Source: JBGLNJ01 sp964353405 (GTDB taxonomy: Bacteria > Chloroflexota > Anaerolineae > Fen-1058). From it: a DNA stretch of 11,027 nt. The notes beneath the pieces are model-generated. The model was not told the DNA's origin. It did not search any database and saw nothing but the letters and a program-made list of their open reading frames with translations. Position 1 is the first letter of the stretch, and the number at the start of each line of letters is the position of its first letter. The DNA lies in NCBI GenBank assembly GCA_964353405.1, contig CAYGWJ010000156.1:1-11027 (forward strand), written 5' to 3'. The translations under genes were made by a program, and so were the position numbers. Shown here piece by piece: positions 5,487 to 10,917 of the stretch.

Positions 5487-6164
5487 ATGACGGCACAAAC
5501 GATGGGCCACGTCTTTTTGGAAGAGTCACATCGAACGGCGCTATTCGAAGGACTGATGCGCGCGTTTGTCAAGTTCGTGGCCCCGCCGCCGACATGGACG
5601 GTGCTGGACTTGGGTTGTGGACCGGGCGGGCTGGCGCGCATTCTCGCTGCGTCGGTCGCTCATGTCGTGGGCGTGGACACGGATCCGAACGTGATCGAGG
5701 CGGCGGGTCAAACCGCGCGGGACGAAGGCCTCGCCAACCTCATTTTTGATCGCGGCAAGCTGGTGGCATTGCCGTATCAGCCGGGCCAGTTCGATGCAGC
5801 GCTGGCGGCGAACTTGCTCTACCAATTCTCCAATCCACTCGACGGCGTGCGCGAGATGGCGCGCGTCACTCGCGCGGGCGGAACGGTGGCGATGATCAAT
5901 CCCTCCATCAAGCTGACCCTGGACCTGGCGAAAGCGCAACTGGAAAAATATGTGTGGACCGACTTTGAGCGTGGGATGCTCATCTCGTGGGCCAGTTACG
6001 TGGACGCCGGCAAAGTCTTTACGGATCAGCACGCGACGACATTGCTCACGCAAGCCGGACTGGCTGACGTGCAAACGGCCGCGACGATGGACGGCATGTT
6101 CTTGATGGCCAAGGGAACTGTTCTTATGACACAAGCCCCGGCAATTCGACCAAGTTTTCAATGA
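5487..6164 (+). CDS. Class I SAM-dependent methyltransferase
   Basis: This 225-residue Rossmann-fold methyltransferase has motif I VLDLGCGPGGLARIL (39-53), the acidic end of strand beta-2 in VVGVDTDPNVIEAA (60-73), a motif II/III region LPYQPGQFDAALAANLLYQFSNP (95-117), and a post-motif segment REMARVTRAGGTVAMINPS (122-140). This is the Methyltransf_11 (COG2226) style; the substrate cannot be told from sequence. ATG 5487 is preferred to an in-frame ATG at 5433, because AGGTGGGGA lies just before it and the upstream 18 codons have no family counterpart. The 3' end overlaps the convergent HAD phosphatase gene by 41 bp, so the two transcripts have complementary tails. Confidence 0.85.
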   Translation: MTAQTMGHVFLEESHRTALFEGLMRAFVKFVAPPPTWTVLDLGCGPGGLARILAASVAHVVGVDTDPNVIEAAGQTARDEGLANLIFDRGKLVALPYQPGQFDAALAANLLYQFSNPLDGVREMARVTRAGGTVAMINPSIKLTLDLAKAQLEKYVWTDFERGMLISWASYVDAGKVFTDQHATTLLTQAGLADVQTAATMDGMFLMAKGTVLMTQAPAIRPSFQ

Positions 6165-6942
6165 CGAAATCAGGCGGCTGGGCCATCCGCGCCACATCTT
6201 GACGCTTGGACACCCCCGTCAGCACGACGGCGGTGACCATGCCGGCTGCTTGTCCCATGCGTATGTCCGTCTCCAACCGGTCACCCACCATCATGCAGCG
6301 CCCGGCTGGCAACCCCAATCGTTCTAATACCACTTGCATCATAAGGGATGAGGGCTTGCCCGCCAGCAATTCTAATGGGCGCCCTGTGATATACTCCAAA
6401 GCCATAATCGTCGCACCTGCGTCCGGTATGGCGCCCCCTGGCATAGGACAGGTCTTGTCGGCATTCGTCGCCAAGAACCGCGCCCCTCGTTGCAGCGCCT
6501 GATAGGCTGTGTTGAGCTTCCGATAGTCCAGAGTCCGGTCAAAAGCAACCACCACAGCGTCTATTCCTTGCGGATCTATGACATGCCTGGGGTCCTGCTC
6601 TCGAAACTCGTCTACAACCTTCAGACCGTGACTACGTAGCTCCTCGACCAGATACGTTTCTCCAACCACATACAGCCGCAAGTCGGGCATGGTACGCGCC
6701 AGGTGGTAACCCAAGACAAAGGCTGATGTCATCACCTGGTCGGCTGGCGTTGGTATGCCGAGACGTGTCAATTGGGCTGCATAGGCAGCGCGGGATTCCA
6801 GCGGTTTGTTGCTGACAAACAGTGTCTTTTTGTTCCGCCGCCGCAACTCGGCAATACCTTCTACCGCTCCGGGCAACGCCGCCTCGCCCAGATACACCGT
6901 TCCATCCAGATCAAACACGAATCCATCCATGGGTCGTGTCAT
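6124..6942 (-). CDS. HAD-IIA family sugar phosphatase (NagD/AraL-like)
   Basis: This 272-residue phosphatase has all four HAD motifs. The nucleophile motif DLDGTVYLGE is at 11-20 (D11, D13), motif II is LFVSNK (41-46), motif III is the lysine in LAGKPSS (K196), and motif IV is VGDRLETDI (219-227; D221, D226). The C2-type cap lies between 75 and 185. NagD-like enzymes dephosphorylate sugar or nucleoside monophosphates; the substrate here is not resolvable. The frame is open to 7065, but ATG 6942 is chosen: AGAAGG is 8 nt upstream, the family starts near the DLDGT strand, and a promoter at 6982-7010 would lie inside the longer form. A next ATG at 6930 is also possible. Confidence 0.88.
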   Translation of the reverse strand: MTRPMDGFVFDLDGTVYLGEAALPGAVEGIAELRRRNKKTLFVSNKPLESRAAYAAQLTRLGIPTPADQVMTSAFVLGYHLARTMPDLRLYVVGETYLVEELRSHGLKVVDEFREQDPRHVIDPQGIDAVVVAFDRTLDYRKLNTAYQALQRGARFLATNADKTCPMPGGAIPDAGATIMALEYITGRPLELLAGKPSSLMMQVVLERLGLPAGRCMMVGDRLETDIRMGQAAGMVTAVVLTGVSKRQDVARMAQPPDFVIENLVELPGLVS

Positions 6943-6981
6943 TGCTAACGCCTTCTTCCGTTTCCGGCCGGGCTGGTGAGA

Positions 6982-7010
6982 ATTGTAGCCTAGTTGGATA
7001 GAAAAGCCAA
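6982..7010 (-). promoter_or_regulatory. Sigma70-type promoter of the HAD phosphatase gene
   Basis: On the minus strand TTGGCT (7005-7010) and TACAAT (6982-6987) are 17 bp apart. The start site would be near 6975, giving a leader of about 33 nt. Confidence 0.65.
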
Positions 7011-7016
7011 CCCGTG

Positions 7017-7045
7017 TTGCGCCCCCTCGAGAGCGAGTGTATACT
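7017..7045 (+). promoter_or_regulatory. Sigma70-type promoter of the zincin-like gene
   Basis: TTGCGC (7017-7022) and TATACT (7040-7045) are 17 bp apart, back to back with the phosphatase promoter. Only 6 bp separate the two -35 boxes. The start site would be near 7052. Confidence 0.65.
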
Positions 7046-7054
7046 CCGGTGCGT

Positions 7055-7071
7055 CTGTGAGACACTCACAG
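7055..7071. promoter_or_regulatory. CTGTGAG-ACA-CTCACAG inverted repeat at the predicted start site
   Basis: Two perfect 7-bp arms lie around a 3-bp centre, immediately downstream of the plus-strand -10 box. This position suits a repressor operator. It could also form a short hairpin at the mRNA 5' end. Confidence 0.45.
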
Positions 7072-7098
7072 CCAAGGCCAGTTTGAAGGAGGAGATAC

Positions 7099-7689
7099 AT
7101 GAGCAATTCGGATTGCCAGCGCCGCGTGCGCCCTCTGTACGCTTGGGAAATCACCGAAGCGCGCCAGGTCTTTGGCGACTCGCTGCATTACGATCGCATA
7201 CGCATTCACGAGTGCGCCACGTGGGCCGATGCCATTGACCGGCTGGGTCGCCGGCTGAAAAGGATGCCTCCGCCGGGGCCTGAGCAGCACAATTCCGTGA
7301 CGCTGGGCTACCACTGCCATTTTCCCATAAACCTTCCGGACAGGCTCGTTCCGCCGGGCGATCCGCTGGATTACGGCATGCCCTGGCTCATCCACGAGCT
7401 CACGCACGTCTGGCAATACCAGCACGTCGGGTGGAGTTACCTGGTGCGCGCGCTGGCGGCCCAGTTCCGCTATGGCCCGGCCGCGTATGATTTTGGCGGC
7501 GAAGCGAATCTGGTCAAGTGCCGCCAAAACCACTGGACCATCACGAAATTCAACCCTGAACAGCAGGGTGACATTGCCCGGTATTACTATGACTGCCTGC
7601 GCTCGACCAACGCGATTGACGAGCCGAACAAGCAGAACGCGCTGAGCGCTTACAAGCCCTACATCGGCGATATTCAAGGGACTGGGTAA
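7099..7689 (+). CDS. HExxH zincin-like protein (DUF4157 / eCIS-core-like)
   Basis: This 196-residue protein has no signal peptide and no transmembrane segment. The key motif is LIHELTHVWQYQ (97-108), an HExxH zinc-site core with H99, E100 and H103. The N-terminal segment LYAWEITEARQVFGDSLHYDRIRIHE (13-38) matches the opening seen in DUF4157/eCIS-core and Vgr-related zincin-like proteins, where a VFG...YD.VRI strand precedes HELTHVWQ. A third ligand is not certain; E135 in FGGEANLV is one candidate. Peptidase activity is unproven for this group. A strong GGAGGAG lies 6 bases before the ATG and a clear promoter precedes it. No contractile-injection genes are adjacent. Confidence 0.7.
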   Translation: MSNSDCQRRVRPLYAWEITEARQVFGDSLHYDRIRIHECATWADAIDRLGRRLKRMPPPGPEQHNSVTLGYHCHFPINLPDRLVPPGDPLDYGMPWLIHELTHVWQYQHVGWSYLVRALAAQFRYGPAAYDFGGEANLVKCRQNHWTITKFNPEQQGDIARYYYDCLRSTNAIDEPNKQNALSAYKPYIGDIQGTG

Positions 7690-7717
7690 ATCTCAAATAT
7701 CAAATCTCAAATTTCAA
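7690..7717 (+). repeat. TCAAAT-rich simple-sequence track with copy 2 of CAAATATCAAAT
   Basis: The track starts right after the zincin stop codon and repeats TCAAATA/TCAAATC units. It contains CAAATATCAAAT at 7694-7705, identical to the minus strand of 2881-2892. It ends with ATTTCAA (7711-7717), which recurs directly at 7838-7844 on the other side of the palindromic element. Confidence 0.5.
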
Positions 7718-7718
7718 T

Positions 7719-7836
7719 GTAACTGCCTGCTCCCGCTGGACGCTTCGCGCAAATCCAGCGGCTCGGCGCGCAGGATTCGAACCGGCGGACCGCTTGAGGC
7801 CTGGATTTGCGCGAAGCGTCCAGGCTGAGCAGTTAC
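7719..7836. repeat. 118-bp palindromic (MITE/REP-like) element
   Basis: The outer arms GTAACTGC (7719-7726) and GCAGTTAC (7829-7836) are exact complements. Inner arms 7736-7758 and 7801-7823 are perfect 23-bp complements (beginning CTGGACGCTTCG and ending CGAAGCGTCCAG). The tip (7759-7800) contains GGATTCGAACC (7773-7783), which on the minus strand is the tRNA T-arm consensus GGTTCGAATCC. That T-arm is preceded there by GGTCCGCC and followed by TGCGCGCC. The element is flanked by 7-bp direct repeats ATTTCAA (7711-7717, 7838-7844) that could be a target-site duplication. No coding capacity. It ends 19 bp before the next gene's start. Confidence 0.7.
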
Positions 7837-7855
7837 GATTTCAAAAGGCGAAGCA

Positions 7856-8773
7856 TTGAAGGTCTTTTACACCGATAGTTTCGTGTTGCCCCTGCCGGAG
7901 GGGCATCGCTTCCCGATAGCGAAATACTCGCTGCTGCGGCAGCGCGTGGTAAAAGCGGGACTGGTGTCACCTGATGATTTGCGCGTGCCGCACGCGGCGA
8001 CCGATCAAGAGCTTGTGCGGGCGCATGACGCAGAGTATGTGCGCCGCGTCGTCTGCGGCGAGTTGACGCCGCAGGAGGTCCGGCGCATCGGCCTGCCGTG
8101 GTCGCCGCAGTTGGTGGAGCGCGCGCGCCGCTCGTGCGGCGCGACGATTGAGGCCTGCTGTGCGGCGTTGACCGACGGGCTGGCGGTGAGCCTGGCGGGC
8201 GGGACGCACCATGCGTTTGCCGACCGCGGTGAGGGTTATTGCGTGTTCAACGACATTGCCGTGGCCGCGCGTGCGATGCAGGCTGAGCGGCGCGCGCGGC
8301 GCATGGTCGTCATAGATTGCGACGCGCACCAGGGCAACGGCACGGCGGCGATCATGGCTCACGACCCCGACGTGTTTACCTTCTCGATCCACGGCGCCAG
8401 GAACTTTCCTTTTCACAAGGAACACAGCGACCTCGATATTGGATTGGAGGATCGCGCCGATGACGCTGCCTATCTGGATGCGCTCGAAAAGGGATTGCGC
8501 TGGTCGCTCGAATCCATCGAAGCCGAGCTGGCGATTTATGTGGCCGGGGCGGATCCATACCTGGACGATGCCTTCGGGCGGCTGGCGGTGAGCAAGCGTG
8601 GGCTGGCCGGGCGCGACCAGTTGGTGTTGGAGCGTTGTCGTGCAGCGGGCCTGCCGGTTGCCATCACGATGGCGGGCGGCTATGCCCGAAATGTGAACGA
8701 TACAGTAGACATTCACTTTCAAACGGTCGCCACCGCCGTCAAGATGAAAGAGGCGGCCTGCCGAGTTACGTGA
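7856..8773 (+). CDS. Histone deacetylase-family hydrolase (AcuC/Hdac-like deacetylase)
   Basis: This 305-residue member of the arginase-fold deacetylase superfamily removes acyl groups from lysine or polyamine substrates using zinc. All expected residues are seen: the histidine pair in GGTHHAF (H118, H119), GYCVFND (127-133), the metal ligands in VIDCDAHQGNGTA (D156, H158), GADPYLDD (D233), and the catalytic tyrosine in MAGGYAR (Y276). The length and the compact form suit the bacterial single-domain class rather than the longer AcuC or polyamine deacetylases. The start is TTG 7856, 7 nt after an AAAAGG; no ATG or GTG lies near the family start KVFYTDSFVLPLPEGHRFP. The palindromic element ends just upstream and may have separated it from an older promoter. 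Confidence 0.9.
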   Translation: MKVFYTDSFVLPLPEGHRFPIAKYSLLRQRVVKAGLVSPDDLRVPHAATDQELVRAHDAEYVRRVVCGELTPQEVRRIGLPWSPQLVERARRSCGATIEACCAALTDGLAVSLAGGTHHAFADRGEGYCVFNDIAVAARAMQAERRARRMVVIDCDAHQGNGTAAIMAHDPDVFTFSIHGARNFPFHKEHSDLDIGLEDRADDAAYLDALEKGLRWSLESIEAELAIYVAGADPYLDDAFGRLAVSKRGLAGRDQLVLERCRAAGLPVAITMAGGYARNVNDTVDIHFQTVATAVKMKEAACRVT

Positions 8774-9059
8774 ACCTCAGCCCTGCCCGTGCGCCCATAT
8801 GTTCTGTTCGAGAGCACCGGCTCATACCGGAATCTAACCTTGATATAGACCTTTCCGGTTGGGCCAGAAAAAAGCTGATTTTGTTGGCGTCATGTTCTGA
8901 CACAACAGCCACTGCACAGACTATGTCAAGCCAAAACGAACCACAATGGCGCTGGGCACTGGCGAAAGCAGAGTTCTATGTGTCAGAAGACGAATCCAAC
9001 AAGTTGTCGTCAGCGAAGGCACATCCGGAAATCCCTATGATATAATAAAGATGTAAGAA

Positions 9060-9170
9060 TGTCACGAATCTGTCACGCCGCCCCGCCTGGCGGTTATGCG
9101 GTCGTTATACGACCAGCATATAATATTGGCACGCCAGTTGTCCACACAAGTTTGCCACTTGGCACGTCAG
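9060..9170 (+). promoter_or_regulatory. Helically spaced direct repeats upstream of the pilin gene
   Basis: Three repeat pairs occur: TGTCACG at 9060 and 9071; GTTATGCG/GTTATACG at 9093 and 9104; and TTGGCACGCCAG/TTGGCACGTCAG at 9126 and 9159. Start-to-start distances are 11, 22, 11, 22 and 33 bp, all multiples of 11. This is a pattern expected for proteins binding one face of the helix, but several short motifs were compared by eye. Confidence 0.4.
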
Positions 9171-9177
9171 CGCAGGC

Positions 9178-9239
9178 GGCGGGCACTCTTCCGAGTGACG
9201 CCCCAAGAACGGCTTTCGTGCGAAAGTGAGTATCGAAAG
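9178..9239 (+). promoter_or_regulatory. Stem-loops in the pilin mRNA leader next to the Shine-Dalgarno
   Basis: Hairpin 1: GGCG (9178-9181) and CACTC (9184-9188) pair with GAGTG (9193-9197) and CGCC (9199-9202) around a TTCC loop. Hairpin 2: CTTTCG (9213-9218) is complementary to CGAAAG at 9221-9226 and also to a second CGAAAG at 9234-9239, which abuts the Shine-Dalgarno at 9241-9248. Two mutually exclusive pairings are therefore possible. It does not match the c-di-GMP riboswitch consensus as I know it. Confidence 0.4.
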
Positions 9240-9255
9240 AAAGGAGGTGAGTCAG

Positions 9256-9402
9256 ATGTTATTCCTGCCACGCGAGGAAGGTCAAGGTTTGGTTGAATAC
9301 GCGTTGATTCTTGTTTTGGTCGCCATCGTGGTTATCGTCATCCTGGCGTTGCTCGGCCCGGCCATCGGCAACATCTTTTCAAACATTGTCGAGAACATCT
9401 AG
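9256..9402 (+). CDS. flp: Flp-type (type IVb) pilin
   Basis: This 48-residue protein reads MLFLPREEGQGLVEYALILV followed by a hydrophobic segment (LVAIVVIVILALLG) and the tail PAIGNIFSNIVENI. This is the full architecture of Flp/Fap pilins: a short charged leader, a cleavage glycine, a Glu-Tyr pair and one membrane/assembly helix. Cleavage by a prepilin peptidase is expected after Gly9 (G|QGLVEY), placing Glu at +5 and Tyr at +6, as in the family, and leaving a 39-residue mature pilin. It would be assembled by a Tad secretion machine. No tad, cpa or prepilin-peptidase gene is in the window. A near-perfect AAGGAGGTGA lies 5 nt before the ATG, suggesting strong translation, and a strong terminator follows, so it is monocistronic. 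Confidence 0.92.
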   Translation: MLFLPREEGQGLVEYALILVLVAIVVIVILALLGPAIGNIFSNIVENI

Positions 9403-9423
9403 ACAGCATCGTAGACAGCATCG
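9400..9423 (+). repeat. Tandem 12-bp duplication at the pilin stop codon
   Basis: TAGACAGCATCG is present twice in a row (9400-9411, 9412-9423). The first TAG is the pilin stop; the duplication is in frame and supplies a second TAG. It looks like a slippage event. Confidence 0.7.
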
Positions 9424-9431
9424 CCAGCCAG

Positions 9432-9462
9432 AAAAAACCCTATCTTCGGATAGGGCTTTTTT
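9432..9462 (+). terminator. Rho-independent terminator of the pilin gene
   Basis: CCCTATC-TTCG-GATAGGG (9438-9455) is a perfect 7-bp stem with a UUCG loop. It is preceded by six A (9432-9437) and followed by C and six T (9457-9462). The A-tract also allows function on the opposite strand. Confidence 0.92.
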
Positions 9463-9502
9463 GTTCGATGGGACACAAGCGCACTGGACCTTTTTGCGCA
9501 GC

Positions 9503-9531
9503 TTGCTTTTTGCGGGTCGTGGTGCTACCAT
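9503..9531 (+). promoter_or_regulatory. Candidate promoter for the S51-type hydrolase gene
   Basis: TTGCTT (9503-9508) and TACCAT (9526-9531) are 17 bp apart, giving a leader of about 165 nt. Apart from this and a weak GGCGT/ACGCC stem near 9605-9633, nothing is seen between the pilin terminator and the next gene. Confidence 0.4.
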
Positions 9532-9701
9532 CGGCGACGGCATTCCACGCCTTGAGAGGCGCGCCAGAATACGCCGGGCCGTGGCGAAGGTAACGGGTGT
9601 TGGCGTTTCCGCGCGGATGCGTTGACGCCACAACTGGCGCATGGTTTGCATGAGCTGACAGCGGCCTGTGGGCGATGGCCCAAGTATTGGAGCAGGACAA
9701 G

Positions 9702-10418
9702 ATGAAAGGGACATTGGCGTTAGTGGGAGCGGGCGAGTTTTTGGATGCGATGGATGCAGTGGATCGCGTTCTGTTGGAGCGGGCAGGTGGAGCGCGCGTG
9801 GTGGTCTTGCCGACTGCCTCGGCCCCGGATGGGCCGGGCGTGCCGGAGCGATGGGCCAAGATGGGCGTCGAGCATTTCAATCGCCTGGGCGCGCAGGCAA
9901 AAGCGGTCATGGCATTGGATCGGGCGGCATGCAGCGATGAGGCCATGGCGGATCAAGTGCGCGGGACGAACCTCGTTTACTTTTCCGGTGGCAAGCCGGA
10001 TTACCTGCTTGGCGCGCTGGTGGATACGCCGCTATGGCAGGCGGTCAAGGAGGTGTTGGATCGCGGCGGCGTGGTGGCGGGCTGCAGCGCAGGAGCGATG
10101 ATCATGGGCGGCTATGTGCCGGGGTTCTCGATGCGGCTGGGCCTGCCCAAGGTCGGCCAATGGCGACCGGCCTTTGGCCTGGTGCCGAAGGCCGTCCTCG
10201 TGCCGCACTATAACGAGTTTCCCGAAGCGATGGTGGGGCTGATGTTTGGCCGCCGGCCGGCCGGGTCATTCCTGATCGGCGTGGACGCGGATACCGCTTT
10301 GGTCGGCTCGGACGGCGACTGGCAGGTGATGGGCGCGAGGCGCGTCACACTGCGCCGGGGTCGAGAGACGCAGTGTTACACACACGGGCAAACCGTGACA
10401 CTATATGGCAGAATGTGA
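9702..10418 (+). CDS. Peptidase S51 / cyanophycinase-like hydrolase (type 1 glutamine-amidotransferase-like)
   Basis: This 238-residue protein has the flavodoxin-like fold of the S51 family (dipeptidase E and cyanophycinase). The N-terminal strand TLALVGAGEFLDAMD (4-18) matches the 'L.GGGE' opening. VVVLPTASAP (33-42), LVYFSGGKPDYLL (91-103) and the nucleophile elbow GVVAGCSAGAMIMGG (123-137, Ser129) follow in the expected order. H169 in LVPHYNEFPE is the likely general base. Known members cleave cyanophycin or Asp-X dipeptides; without cyanophycin synthetase nearby the substrate is open. There is no signal peptide, so it acts in the cytoplasm. ATG 9702 (GGAG 9 nt before) fits the family start; an in-frame ATG at 9675 would add nine residues with a poorer ribosome site. 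Confidence 0.82.
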   Translation: MKGTLALVGAGEFLDAMDAVDRVLLERAGGARVVVLPTASAPDGPGVPERWAKMGVEHFNRLGAQAKAVMALDRAACSDEAMADQVRGTNLVYFSGGKPDYLLGALVDTPLWQAVKEVLDRGGVVAGCSAGAMIMGGYVPGFSMRLGLPKVGQWRPAFGLVPKAVLVPHYNEFPEAMVGLMFGRRPAGSFLIGVDADTALVGSDGDWQVMGARRVTLRRGRETQCYTHGQTVTLYGRM

Positions 10419-10917
10419 TCGTCAATCATGTCGCCGCCGATGATGATGGAATTGGAACTCGGTCACGTCAAGCGTGAGCGGCGCGGCAGGCTTCCATTGC
10501 ACGGTTTTGGCATCGGCGAGCATGAAATCGCCCAGCAGTTGGATGTGCAGCATGACCCTGGCTTGTGAATAAAGGCTGTGCCATAATTGTATGGATTCGG
10601 CCTATCGAGTCAAGTGCGGCGCAGCCGGAATTGACGATTGCCATCATTAGAGTATACTGTGTCTGGCTGCCTTCGTAGCGATCGTCGATGACCAGAGTCG
10701 TTTTTTTCAAGATACGATTCGCAGGTTTTATCTGATCCTCTATAGTTACCGATGGCAAGACCACGCACACACTGCGGGTGAGCAGGGTGGGATTCCTCAG
10801 CAAACACTATGATACCTTCTGGCGGAGCAAGGTCCTGGTCATGCTAATCCATGTTTGTTTGCTGGTCGCGGAAGAGGCTTGTTCGCGACAGCAGATGGAT
10901 TCTTCAGAACTAGGAGC
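10419..10917. other. About 500-bp region without a convincing gene
   Basis: Apart from the short remnant-like frame at 10422-10553, no frame here resembles a protein. Open stretches on both strands (for example minus 10468-10803) lack ribosome sites and recognisable composition. One dyad is visible: GTCGCG (10865-10870) and CGCGAC (10884-10889). The base composition is lower in GC and more mixed than in the genes, which suggests decayed DNA. Confidence 0.4.
10422..10553 (-). pseudogene. Short 43-codon frame, possible remnant of a SARP/BTAD-type regulator N-terminus
   Basis: The first residues, MLHIQLLGDFMLADAKTV, resemble the 'L.I.LLG.F.L..dg..v' opening of SARP/BTAD regulators, which are common in Chloroflexota. 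After about 20 residues the similarity ends and the frame stops with a His/Arg-rich tail. The Shine-Dalgarno is weak. It is either a decayed 5' fragment or chance; the match is short. Confidence 0.2.

Larger units (their letters stand above)
8774..9255 (+). other. 482-bp intergenic region upstream of the pilin gene
   Basis: No convincing gene is seen. A plus-strand frame stays open to 9045, but it is the alternative frame of the deacetylase gene running on and resembles no protein. From about 9040 the DNA changes character. There are TATAAT boxes at 9041-9046 and 9119-9124 (no good -35 for either), a GGTCGT-TAT-ACGACC dyad at 9100-9114, several direct repeats, and stem-loops close to the pilin ribosome-binding site. 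It looks like a complex regulatory region. Confidence 0.5.

Noticed and set aside
6943..7065. Upstream extension of the HAD phosphatase by 41 residues
   Set aside because: The extension contains the gene's own promoter, lacks family similarity, and a better ribosome site precedes ATG 6942.
7759..7800. A tRNA gene on the minus strand around GGTTCGAATCC
   Set aside because: Only a T-arm-like part is present, with one stem mismatch. No 5' acceptor strand complementary to the 3' part, no D-arm and no anticodon arm are found, because the surrounding DNA is the palindromic element.
8635..9045. 136-codon plus-strand frame overlapping the deacetylase 3' end
   Set aside because: The first third is an alternative frame of the deacetylase gene. 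The remainder has no ribosome site and no recognisable protein character.
9126..9142. Sigma54 promoter (TGGCACG-N4-TTGT)
   Set aside because: The -12 element lacks the essential GC, the second TTGGCACG copy has no -12 at all, and sigma54 is not expected in the presumed phylum.
10468..10803. 111-codon minus-strand frame in the terminal region
   Set aside because: It has no ribosome-binding site, no domain resemblance and no operon partner; likely chance in a gene-poor stretch.
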